Origin: an uncultured Bacilli bacterium
GTDB taxonomy: Bacteria > Bacillota_I > Bacilli_A > RF39 > UBA660
Length of the DNA stretch: 64,000 nt
NCBI GenBank assembly: GCA_934091055.1
Contig: CAKOKN010000004.1
Span: 3,453-67,452 of the forward strand
Direction: 5' to 3'
This document shows, piece after piece, positions 54,107 to 62,675 of this stretch. The notes under the pieces are model-generated. The model was not told the DNA's origin. It saw only the letters and a list, made by a program, of their open reading frames with translations, and did not search any database. Each line of letters opens with the position of its first letter. Position 1 is the first letter of the stretch. The position numbers and the translations under genes were made by a program.

Positions 54107-55483
54107 TTAACTTTTAGTTATTTTAACTTTTATAGTTGTAGTCTTAGGATAATAACTTGCTTTAACTTCATCACCCGTAACAGTTACTGGTACAGAACGC
54201 TCTCCTTCACCAAGTTTAGATAAATCAACTACAGCTTTAATATTCGCAGCATCTATACTATCTAACACTTCTTTTGTACCCTTAACTATAACTGTTGTCT
54301 TCGAAGAATTTTCTCCCATCGCTCCAGCCTTCAAGTTAGGTCCAAGATTAATAGCATCTATCTTAATATCATTAAATTCCATACTCTCTTCTTTTCCTAG
54401 AGACACCTTAACAGTTATTGTCTTCTCTGATATTTCTCTAATACCTTCTGGTTTAGGAACTACCACTGTATAGCTCTTACTATCAGAAAGTCCTGAAACA
54501 TCTACTTCTATAGGAATATAAGATTCAGTATATTTACTAACAATTTCTTGATCACCATATATCTTAACAGTATCAACAGATGCTGTAATTGAACTAATAG
54601 CTTTACCAAATGAAAGTTTATCTATATTTATTGGAACAACTTTTAACTTAGCTTCACCACTATAAGATTCTATGTTAACAGTAGCAGTTACTTTCTCAGG
54701 TACTATTTCAACATCAACAACATTACCATATTTATCATAAGCAACTAAATTAACATCCTTCAATGTATTAACTCCTGCTGCTGGATCAACTATATTATCT
54801 ATATCTACCAACGCTTTAACAGTAGCAACTTTTTCTAATGTATGTTCAGCTCCTTTAATAATAACTTCTTCTTTATCAACAGTAACAGACTGTACTGATA
54901 ACTTACTATCAAGTTTTTCTTTATTTATAACATCTACTGTTATTGTCTTAGTAGCAGACACTTTAGGATATACAACAACAGTTATCGAAGAAGGATCCAA
55001 TTTATAAGTAACTGAATTAATAGGACTATCATAAACTAAATCTACTTTATGTGTTCCTTCTTTTAAATCAGATAAATCTACTGATACTTTTCCTGTAGAT
55101 AATTGTTTAGCCAAATATAAATCCACTGTTCTTCCTATTAATGTAACATCTGCTGTATCAGGTAGTCCCTCTACTACATATGCTTCTTTATTATAAGTAG
55201 CTTCAACTTCTTGATTTCTAAGTACTTCAGCAGCACTATCAATTACAGTACTAGCTTGATTATCAACATAAAAGAACAATAAAATAGCCATCAGTAGTGA
55301 AATAAATACTAAAGTATTTCTTTTATTTAACCACTTTTCAAACTTACCTGCCTGTTTATCTGTTTTTTCCCCTATAAATAATACAAACTTAGTTATTGGA
55401 GTTATTATACATTTATCAATAAATCTAGCAATACCACGGAAGATATTTCTAAAAAATCTTATTATTTTCTTAAGCATCTTCAT
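54107..55483 (-). CDS. cdaR: CdaA regulator CdaR (YbbR domains)
   Basis: 458 residues. One N-terminal membrane helix (near 40-58, TLVFISLLMAILLFFYV), then four YbbR repeats outside the membrane (each ~85 residues, with VTLIGR- or VIIKG-type turns). Controls the diadenylate cyclase CdaA. Start ATG at 55483 after AAGGAGG; overlaps the end of cdaA by 14 bases. glmM, usual third member, is not next to it. Confidence 0.93.
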   Translation of the reverse strand: MKMLKKIIRFFRNIFRGIARFIDKCIITPITKFVLFIGEKTDKQAGKFEKWLNKRNTLVFISLLMAILLFFYVDNQASTVIDSAAEVLRNQEVEATYNKEAYVVEGLPDTADVTLIGRTVDLYLAKQLSTGKVSVDLSDLKEGTHKVDLVYDSPINSVTYKLDPSSITVVVYPKVSATKTITVDVINKEKLDSKLSVQSVTVDKEEVIIKGAEHTLEKVATVKALVDIDNIVDPAAGVNTLKDVNLVAYDKYGNVVDVEIVPEKVTATVNIESYSGEAKLKVVPINIDKLSFGKAISSITASVDTVKIYGDQEIVSKYTESYIPIEVDVSGLSDSKSYTVVVPKPEGIREISEKTITVKVSLGKEESMEFNDIKIDAINLGPNLKAGAMGENSSKTTVIVKGTKEVLDSIDAANIKAVVDLSKLGEGERSVPVTVTGDEVKASYYPKTTTIKVKITKS

Positions 55484-56300
55484 TATTATCTTCCTCCTTG
55501 TCATCTTCAAACTCATCATCTAAAAGTACTTCTTTTTTAGGTTTAAGTTCTTCTATCAAGATCATTCTAGCATCATCTAAAGAAAGATTATAATTTAAGT
55601 TTCCACCTACTGCTATTGATATCTTACCAGTCTCTTCACTTACAACGACAGCTATAGCATCAGATTCTTCGCTGATACCAATCGCTGCTCTATGCCTAGT
55701 ACCAAGTTTTTTATTAATCTTACTATTAATACTTATTGGAAATACAGCTCCCGCAGAAGTGATTTTATTACCTTGTATTATTACACCACCATCGTGAAGA
55801 GGATTTCTAGGAAAGAATATAGAAATCAACAGTTCAGAAGAAATATCTCCATATATTGGTTTACTTCTTTCAATATATTCATTCAAGCTAATATCTCTTT
55901 CTATAACTATTAATGCTCCTATTCTAGATTTTCTTAAATAATCAACCGCAGACATAACTTCATATACAAGTTTTTCTCTCTCATCCAATGTAAGCATCTT
56001 ATGTCTGCCAAGTAACTGCTTTCTACCAATATGCTCCAAAATACTTCTAATTTCTGGCTGAAATATAATTATAAGAGCAAGTGGCCCCCACATAATAACA
56101 TATTCTAAAAGCAATCCTATCGTAGTCAAATTTAAAGTATCACTAAGGATCTTAATAATAATAACTACTAAAACTCCTTTAAATAACAAAACCATCTTTA
56201 CATTATTCTTAATATTCTTAAGAACAAAATAAATAATCATCCATACTAAAGATATATCTATTATCTTTTGTAATATTACTAACATACTATCAACAGTCAT
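55470..56300 (-). CDS. cdaA: Diadenylate cyclase CdaA
   Basis: 276 residues. Three membrane helices (about 15-95) and a DAC domain with the DGG motif (NPLHDGGVII near 170) and GTRHRAAIG near 206. Makes c-di-AMP, which controls potassium and osmotic balance and, in spore formers, development. Acidic C-terminal tail. ATG after AAAGGAG. Confidence 0.97.
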   Translation of the reverse strand: MTVDSMLVILQKIIDISLVWMIIYFVLKNIKNNVKMVLLFKGVLVVIIIKILSDTLNLTTIGLLLEYVIMWGPLALIIIFQPEIRSILEHIGRKQLLGRHKMLTLDEREKLVYEVMSAVDYLRKSRIGALIVIERDISLNEYIERSKPIYGDISSELLISIFFPRNPLHDGGVIIQGNKITSAGAVFPISINSKINKKLGTRHRAAIGISEESDAIAVVVSEETGKISIAVGGNLNYNLSLDDARMILIEELKPKKEVLLDDEFEDDKEEDNNEDA

Positions 56301-56315
56301 ATCAAAAACTCCTTT

Positions 56316-56804
56316 CTACTTAACAATATATATGGCCGCATTAACGCAAAAATAACAAAGTAATATAACTCCTCCAAAAAGAAGTAACATATTATAAACG
56401 AAGCCATCATTCGAAGATATTATTTTTCTATTATTAATAACATTATCATTATTCTTAGAATTAATATATCTTAAAAAATCACTTCTTGTCATAATACCAT
56501 AGCATTTATATAAATTTTTATTTTTTTTACCAGCATATAGTAAATTTAATTTATTGGTATCATAATAAGAAAGAGAAAAACCTATATTTTGATAAATCTC
56601 TTTTCTATCTTCCATTCTCTCCGCGGATATATTAATATAATAAATATCATTATCTTCAATAATCAAAGAAAGTTTTTTACAAACTATCATAAGTTCATCT
56701 TCTGTAACATTAATATTACTTTGAAATAAATAAATGGTATCATTTATTATACGATAAGTAAAATGATCTGTAAGTTTTTCTAATTTAACACTATTTTTCT
56801 TCAT
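56316..56804 (-). CDS. Hypothetical tail-anchored protein upstream of cdaA
   Basis: 162 residues. A soluble alpha/beta domain of ~135 residues with no known family, and one C-terminal hydrophobic helix (MLLLFGGVILLCYFCVNAAIYIV). 15 bases from cdaA; likely cotranscribed. Confidence 0.5.
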   Translation of the reverse strand: MKKNSVKLEKLTDHFTYRIINDTIYLFQSNINVTEDELMIVCKKLSLIIEDNDIYYINISAERMEDRKEIYQNIGFSLSYYDTNKLNLLYAGKKNKNLYKCYGIMTRSDFLRYINSKNNDNVINNRKIISSNDGFVYNMLLLFGGVILLCYFCVNAAIYIVK

Positions 56805-56876
56805 CTTATTTTACCTTCCCGTCTATAATAATTCTATCACGATAAATATAAAAAAGCAAGAAAAAGAAGAGCAAAA

Positions 56877-59828
56877 TTACTCTCCTTCATATGATTTAAT
56901 TTCTTTTAAATAACCAATATACACCACTTGTCCATCACTACTATTGTCCTTGCAGGTAATTAAAATTATACTTTTTTTGTTTTCATCTCGATATATATCA
57001 GCATATCCATTCTTCTTAATTTCATAACTATCACTATATATATAAGTATATATTTTACCATCATAATAATAATTTATACTATCTCCTAATTCTAGCTTAT
57101 TTAATTTGCCAAAATAAGAATTATAATTATTACCATTATGTGAAGCTAATATTACACTATCACTATTAATACTTAATAACTCTATATTGTAATTAGCACT
57201 ATTATATTTATTATCAATATCAAGTACTCCTCTTTTTAAACCTATCGAAGGTATTTCTAGTAAATACTTATAACGATATTTTAAAGCCACCTTATCATTT
57301 ATCTTTTCATCAATGAAAAGTTCTATATTTTTATTATTCTGATAATTATCATTAAGATATCTAAATGTTTGAAAAGAAATATACCCCAAACAAAATATAA
57401 TAAGTAAAATAGTTATAATTTTTATTCTTTTATTACTTACAAAAAAGATAAGTAAGATAATACTAAACGTCATTAAAATAATAAAAATAATATTTGTAAT
57501 ATTAATTATTCCTGTATTAGGAACTGCTATTCTCTCATTATATACATCTATATTTAATTCCTCTTTATCAATGGTAAAATATATTTTATCCTTAAGTAGT
57601 CTATACCCACTAGTAGCTTCAACTTCACTTATATAGTATTCTCCATATAACAAATCATCTAAAACTATTTGACCATTCTTATCAGTATAACCTTTATAGA
57701 CAAGCTTATCATCTAAAGTATAAATTTCAAACAAAGTATTAGAAAGTAAAACTCTACTATTGGTTTCGTATTTATTTATTACTAGTTTTCCTTTAGGTAA
57801 ATAATTTTCAATATCAACTTCATAAACAACATTTGCTGTGTATTGATCTTTATATTCAAGATTAATATCATATTCTTTATCATTAACTATATTATTATTA
57901 CTAGACTTAACTTCAATCATATAATAAGCACCAAGAGGTAAATTATTTAAACTACCAAAGCCATCTTTATTAGTAATTATTTTTCCTACTAAGTCATCTT
58001 TATTATATACAAGTACATCATTATCATAAATATCCTCTTTAGCATACACTTCAAAATAGACATCTTCTAATTTTACTTTATCATAATAATAAGAATTATC
58101 TTTATATATAATATTCTCCCCATACTTATTTACTTTAATACTACCCTTAACAGCCTTGTTATAGAAAGGAATTTCAATAACTATTCCATAATCATCATCA
58201 TTTATCAAATTAGAATTTTTATCAATTGAAAACTTAATACCATCTTTGTTATAAAGATATCCATTCATATAATCATCTATTTCATATAAAATATAATTGC
58301 CTGCACTAAGAACTTCTGGCGTAACAAAATAACCATCATTATTTATCTCAAACTCATCTATTACTTTATATTCTGGATAAGTACTCTTAAAGGAAACATA
58401 TCTATTATTGTTAACATCAAATATCTTAAACCTAAACTTCTTATTTTTAATAACAGTTCCTATAGCAGCATCTTTTTTAACAACTCTAAGTTTTGCTTTA
58501 ACAGTACCATTAGATATAACCTTATAAATAGGTCTTTCATCATCAAAAAGTATGTCAATAAAAGTATCTTCAATCATATAATGATTATCGCTTCCTTTTA
58601 CTTGATGAAGCCTATACCTTCCATATGGAAGAACAATACTAGCATAACCATCATTATCAGTTATTATAGTATCTACTAAAATGTTATTCTTATCATATAT
58701 TTCAAAAACTGCCAAAGCCTCTCCAGTTAATATACCTGTACTATCACTACCAAATACTTTAAAGATATCTACTCTTCTTTTAATAACATCTTCATAAACT
58801 GTTAAATCAATATTCAAATTATCCTTAGTAATATCTAAGTTATAAACATTAAGATCAAGTAAATAACCTTGACTAGCTTTTACTTCTTTTAAATAATACT
58901 TACCAACAGCAAGGCCAGTAACTTTCTCTTTCTTACCTATTATTAATGTATCAATAAGATTATTATCACTATCATATAATTCATATTTTGCCCCACTTAA
59001 AGTTGCATCACCAGAAGGTACATTACTATTATTATCTCGATCAAACTTACTTATTTTTAATGAACCACTAACTATATCAACAGAAATCCTACTAGATACA
59101 GTATCAGCACCACCAACAGATAACATCTTTTGTGACACTCCAGAAGTATATAATAAAAACTCTTTGTTCAAACTACTTTTCTTATTTAAAACTATCTCTT
59201 TTTTATCAAAGTCTTTTTTAATTATTAGTTTATTATTATCTATTACAACATTATCACTAGAAGTAGTATATCTAGATAGAACACCGTTACGATCCTCAAT
59301 AACTAATTCTTCGCCTTTTATTAAAGTAATCTTATCCCCATCAAATGAAGGTTTTAAATAATGACTATCTATTAAAGACAATATGTCTTCTTTCTCTTTT
59401 GATACATCAACAACTATATTAGGATTTAATTCTTTTACCCATTTAGTTTTAGCAGAAGACAATCTATTCCAAATAAGTTCTTGTGCGGCCATATAATAAT
59501 TATTTGTTTTATGGCCTGGATAATCATAACCATAATAGCCTATTAATTTAATATATTCTAGATTATCTTTTGATATAGCAAACTTGTCAAAAGAAGATGT
59601 AACTTCATATATGTTGCTTTCTATACTCTTACCTAATTCCAAACAATAACCAATATTATTACCAAATACATATTTGCTAGCATTAATATATCTTTCTCTT
59701 TCAAGAACAGTATCATAGTAATAAACATAAGTATCATCTATTCTATCTTTAACCAAAGTAACAGTCTTTGCAGCAACATTCATAGACATAAATAGAAAAA
59801 AAACAATAAAAAAGATAACTTTTTTCAA
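56877..59828 (-). CDS. Giant thioester/SpaA surface protein fused to a sortase domain
   Basis: 983 residues in one polypeptide. A signal peptide (1-20) is followed by a thioester-type domain with YCLELG (Cys62) and AAQELIW (Gln116), the pair that forms Cys-Gln thioesters in Gram-positive adhesins. About five SpaA-type beta domains follow (255-768), with the isopeptide-bond patterns (KISKFD, VNKYGE, INKYET; YLKEVKASQGY, SEVEATSGY). A VPNTG motif at 769-773 and two membrane helices follow, then a sortase fold from ~855 with His897 (ILASHNG) and Cys959 (LITCKD). The residue aligned with the catalytic Arg is Gln967. The start is TTG after GGAGG. Confidence 0.8.
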   Translation of the reverse strand: MKKVIFFIVFFLFMSMNVAAKTVTLVKDRIDDTYVYYYDTVLERERYINASKYVFGNNIGYCLELGKSIESNIYEVTSSFDKFAISKDNLEYIKLIGYYGYDYPGHKTNNYYMAAQELIWNRLSSAKTKWVKELNPNIVVDVSKEKEDILSLIDSHYLKPSFDGDKITLIKGEELVIEDRNGVLSRYTTSSDNVVIDNNKLIIKKDFDKKEIVLNKKSSLNKEFLLYTSGVSQKMLSVGGADTVSSRISVDIVSGSLKISKFDRDNNSNVPSGDATLSGAKYELYDSDNNLIDTLIIGKKEKVTGLAVGKYYLKEVKASQGYLLDLNVYNLDITKDNLNIDLTVYEDVIKRRVDIFKVFGSDSTGILTGEALAVFEIYDKNNILVDTIITDNDGYASIVLPYGRYRLHQVKGSDNHYMIEDTFIDILFDDERPIYKVISNGTVKAKLRVVKKDAAIGTVIKNKKFRFKIFDVNNNRYVSFKSTYPEYKVIDEFEINNDGYFVTPEVLSAGNYILYEIDDYMNGYLYNKDGIKFSIDKNSNLINDDDYGIVIEIPFYNKAVKGSIKVNKYGENIIYKDNSYYYDKVKLEDVYFEVYAKEDIYDNDVLVYNKDDLVGKIITNKDGFGSLNNLPLGAYYMIEVKSSNNNIVNDKEYDINLEYKDQYTANVVYEVDIENYLPKGKLVINKYETNSRVLLSNTLFEIYTLDDKLVYKGYTDKNGQIVLDDLLYGEYYISEVEATSGYRLLKDKIYFTIDKEELNIDVYNERIAVPNTGIINITNIIFIILMTFSIILLIFFVSNKRIKIITILLIIFCLGYISFQTFRYLNDNYQNNKNIELFIDEKINDKVALKYRYKYLLEIPSIGLKRGVLDIDNKYNSANYNIELLSINSDSVILASHNGNNYNSYFGKLNKLELGDSINYYYDGKIYTYIYSDSYEIKKNGYADIYRDENKKSIILITCKDNSSDGQVVYIGYLKEIKSYEGE

Positions 59829-59881
59829 ACAAAAACCTCCTTCAAAAAATTAATTTTTCTCTTTCTTGCAATTGCAGTCAA

Positions 59882-59910
59882 AGTATAAACTATATTAGTA
59901 GCAAAGTCAA
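59882..59910 (-). promoter_or_regulatory. Promoter of the sortase-fusion gene
   Basis: -35 TTGACT (59905-59910), 17 bp spacer, -10 TATACT (59882-59887): the same hexamers as the distal mraY promoter. A TGCAATTGCA palindrome lies just downstream at about 59868-59877. A 59829-60023 gap holds this promoter and no convincing gene. Confidence 0.8.
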
Positions 59911-60023
59911 TCACTTTTTTATCATTTTTTATGTAGAAAAAACTATACTCATTAATATCAATATATAGATAATCAAATTTGAAACTATTGTTCGAGCAAA
60001 CATATATACTCAATTATTTTTAA

Positions 60024-60054
60024 AAGAAAAACTACTAATACTTTTATTAGTAGT
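60024..60054 (-). terminator. Intrinsic terminator after the 87-residue gene
   Basis: A 10 bp perfect stem ACTACTAATA/TATTAGTAGT with a 4-base loop and a TTTTTC tail. Confidence 0.9.
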
Positions 60055-60069
60055 CAACAAGAAAATTAA

Positions 60070-60333
60070 TCATAAAACATTATTCATTCCAGATGAACTT
60101 ATTCCTGTAGATGTAACAATAGCAACCATTATTAAGATTATAATTATTGCTAATATAAGTGAACAAAAATATGATCTAGCAAAATTTCTTCTATTAATAT
60201 TATCATTATTAAATGCAAATACTAATAGAAATATAAATCCTATTAATGGTATAGTAAACAATAATTGATAGCCAAAATAAGCCCAAGGTGATAATGGTTT
60301 ATAATTATATGGAATATTATTGTTATTATCCAT
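60070..60333 (-). CDS. Small two-helix membrane protein
   Basis: 87 residues: a hydrophilic start (about 18 residues), then two membrane helices separated by NNDNINRRNFARS. The pattern SPWAYFGYQLLFTIPLIGF is common in small Firmicutes membrane proteins of unknown role. ATG after AAGGAGG. Confidence 0.65.
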   Translation of the reverse strand: MDNNNNIPYNYKPLSPWAYFGYQLLFTIPLIGFIFLLVFAFNNDNINRRNFARSYFCSLILAIIIILIMVAIVTSTGISSSGMNNVL

Positions 60334-60393
60334 ACTTACCTCCTTACTCCTATAACAATATTATACCATATAAATAATTCTATATAATAAATA

Positions 60394-60780
60394 TTAATTA
60401 AATTTTTCATTATTTTTTATTTCATTGATTATCCAAGTCATAATGACATTTACAATATAATCAACTTGTTTATCAGTTAAAATATTACCTTTTTTTATAT
60501 GATGCCACTTTTCTAAACAGCCTCTACAACAAGTAGCGGTAGCGTGTTGTGCTATAAAAGTAGGATGCCCTCTCATCGGAGTTTGTTTACCATCAACAAC
60601 ATTAGAAACATCCCTAAGTCTCTTGTTAATAAAATCATAAGTATGTTCCATTATTTTATCTAAACCTTTTTCTTTTACATAAAATATATCTTTTTCTTTT
60701 AAATGAAAACTACTTCTAAATTTTGATTTAGATAATTTATATAACATATAATTTATTTCTTGTTCATTCATAACAACCAT
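60394..60780 (-). CDS. DUF4186 family protein
   Basis: 128 residues. MRGHPTFIAQHATATCCRGCLEKWHHI near 69-95 is the signature of DUF4186: two adjacent cysteines plus CxxC and HxxH-like residues suggest a metal site. Function unknown. Between a small membrane protein and the Dam gene. Confidence 0.85.
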   Translation of the reverse strand: MVVMNEQEINYMLYKLSKSKFRSSFHLKEKDIFYVKEKGLDKIMEHTYDFINKRLRDVSNVVDGKQTPMRGHPTFIAQHATATCCRGCLEKWHHIKKGNILTDKQVDYIVNVIMTWIINEIKNNEKFN

Positions 60781-60904
60781 ATATAATTCACCATATTCCG
60801 TTTTTTTTCTACTACTAAATAGTAAAGAAAAATTACTTACAAATCAATTAACAAAAATATATTTTCTAGCTTAGAATTTTCTATTTTCTAGATAAATACT
60901 ACTA

Positions 60905-61753
60905 CTAAAAACCTCTTTTGTTCTCAAAATTAGTAATAATTACCTCTTCTACCTTACCTCTTTTTTTACCATTAGCATTAATATTTCTCTTAGCCTTTAT
61001 AACATTTATATTATAATCTTTATAAAGTTCATTAATTAAAATAGTATTATGATTAGAGAGCATAACATATACTCCTCTACTATCCAAATCTTTAAATACT
61101 TCAGCTAGTCTTCTTTGACTATCCTTATTAAAGCCATCTTCAGTATAACTATTAAATGTTGTAGTATCAGAATCATATGGTGGATCAAAATATACAAAAT
61201 CTCCTTTTTTAGCAGTCTTAACAGCTTCTTCAAAATCAACACATAATATCTTGATATCATTCATTGTTAAATAATTGCTGACAGTAATTAAATTACCTCC
61301 ATCATAAGTATTAACTTTAGTCTTTTTACCAAAAGGAACATTAAATTCATTTTTGCTATTAACTCTATATAATCCATTAAAACAAGCCTTATTTAAATAA
61401 ATAGTTCGAGCAGCTCTAGTATAATCAGATAATCTATTATAAGAGGCCTTATTTCTATCCTTATTTCTCACATCATAAAAGAACTTTTCTGAATGTTCCA
61501 TTTCATAATGATTAAGTACATTACACATTTTTTTGAACTTATCTTCATCACATAAAACATTATATACATTCATAAGCTCGGCATTAGAATCATTAATAAC
61601 TGCCTTTCTAGGAGATAATTCAAATAATAATGCTCCTCCACCAATAAAAGGTTCATAATAAGTATCAAACTCGTCTGGAACATACATCATAAGTTTATCA
61701 ATAATTTGTCTTTTACCACCAGCCCATTTCACAAATGGTTTTCCTTTAATCAT
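60905..61753 (-). CDS. dam: DpnM-like DNA adenine methylase (D12 class)
   Basis: 282 residues. FVKWAGGKRQIIDKL (SAM loop) at the start, YYEPFIGGGAL, VFDPPYDS-type catalytic motif (FVYFDPPYDSD near 190). Very close in layout to DpnM, which methylates the adenine of GATC. No GATC endonuclease is next to it, so it may act alone. ATG after AAGGATG. Confidence 0.92.
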   Translation of the reverse strand: MIKGKPFVKWAGGKRQIIDKLMMYVPDEFDTYYEPFIGGGALLFELSPRKAVINDSNAELMNVYNVLCDEDKFKKMCNVLNHYEMEHSEKFFYDVRNKDRNKASYNRLSDYTRAARTIYLNKACFNGLYRVNSKNEFNVPFGKKTKVNTYDGGNLITVSNYLTMNDIKILCVDFEEAVKTAKKGDFVYFDPPYDSDTTTFNSYTEDGFNKDSQRRLAEVFKDLDSRGVYVMLSNHNTILINELYKDYNINVIKAKRNINANGKKRGKVEEVIITNFENKRGF

Positions 61754-61800
61754 ATTAACACATCCTTAACACAACAATTATTATACCATATAAATAAACA

Positions 61801-61823
61801 AAAAGAAAAGAGCATTATGCTCT
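61801..61823 (-). terminator. Intrinsic terminator after the CotD-like gene
   Basis: A 6 bp stem AGAGCA/TGCTCT with a 3-base loop and a TTTTCTTTT tail on the minus strand. Confidence 0.75.
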
Positions 61824-61845
61824 AATACTATTAATTTTAAACATT

Positions 61846-62202
61846 TTATCTAAATTGACAGCAGCTACCACATTGTTCATTAGTAACTGTATTTTCTTCA
61901 CAGCAAGTATATCTAGGTTGATAAGTATGCTTATAAATATGATTATTAACTATTCTAGTATTTATAGGACATACATGAGGTACAGTATGATAAATATTTC
62001 TGTATACTACTCTTTCTCTAGGAGTTTCTACAACTGGAGAAGTAACTCCACCCATTACAGAGCCTCCCATCATTGGAGTACCAACATTATTATAATTCAT
62101 ATTAGTATTATCATTAACATTTTGATTAGTATTAGTATTAGTTATGTTAATATCAATATCACCATCATACATACCTTGGTTAAAACCATCACTAAAATTC
62201 AT
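61846..62202 (-). CDS. CotD-like spore coat protein
   Basis: 118 residues of low complexity: Asn-rich (20-40), Gly/Met-rich (45-55), then a His/Val/Tyr-rich CotD-like segment (IYHTVPHVCPINTRIVNNHIY) and a Cys-rich tail (CCEEN and CGSCC). It fits coat proteins that cross-link. ATG after AGGAGG; a CATATTATA/TATAAT box lies just upstream. Confidence 0.65.
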   Translation of the reverse strand: MNFSDGFNQGMYDGDIDINITNTNTNQNVNDNTNMNYNNVGTPMMGGSVMGGVTSPVVETPRERVVYRNIYHTVPHVCPINTRIVNNHIYKHTYQPRYTCCEENTVTNEQCGSCCQFR

Positions 62203-62280
62203 AAATTATCCTCCTATCTACATTATAATATGAAGTAATAATATAGATAGATAGTAAAGAAGTCTAGTTTTTAGATAAAT

Positions 62281-62667
62281 TTAGTCATTAATATCATAAT
62301 TCCAAAGACCAAGTCTTCCTTTTGATGGTATTCTTCTATTGTAAACCTTAATGTCTTCTAACCTTCAAGCATAAACTCTAGAATGTTTACTCTTTGCATA
62401 CACCAAAGGATTTAGTTTATATAAGTCATCCTCTAATTTATCAGTAACTAAAATACAATCAGTAAGTGTTGCCTCACCAATAATTTCACCCTTACCATAA
62501 TTAAGATTATAATCTTTAAACTTTTTAGATACATCTTTTTCTAAAGTTAAACCTGCGTGAATAAGTATTCTACCACGATAATTAGTCTTCCAACTTCTAA
62601 ATTCATACACTTTGTAGCCATTAATAATTAGACTAGCCCAAGGTTCTTTTACAGTTAACGCCTTCAT
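62281..62667 (-). pseudogene. ASCH-domain protein interrupted by an in-frame TGA
   Basis: To the TGA (62365-62367) the product is 100 residues: MKALTVKEPWASLIINGYK and YEFRSWKTNYRGRILIHAG are typical of ASCH (RNA-binding-like) proteins. The same frame goes on after TGA with RLEDIKVYNRRIPSKGRLG, then LWNYDIND and TAA at 62281. In the family the TGA position is a conserved Trp (YAWxLEDV type), so either TGG became TGA or TGA is read through. Start is ATG 62667; the ribosome site is poor. It follows ffh by nine bases. Confidence 0.75.
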
Positions 62668-62675
62668 ATACAATA

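Noticed and set aside
59825..60013. 62-residue frame upstream of the sortase fusion
   Set aside because: It needs a TTG start without a ribosome site and runs through the strong promoter at 59882-59910.
62203..62240. Sigma-K promoter before the CotD-like gene
   Set aside because: CATATTATA fits the sigma-K -10, but the -35 AC is misplaced and a TATAAT overlaps it.
62281..62667. TGA read as Trp across the whole genome (code 4)
   Set aside because: TGA serves as stop in ATGA overlaps and in the trxA ribosome site, and conserved Trp residues elsewhere are TGG. Only the ASCH gene conflicts.
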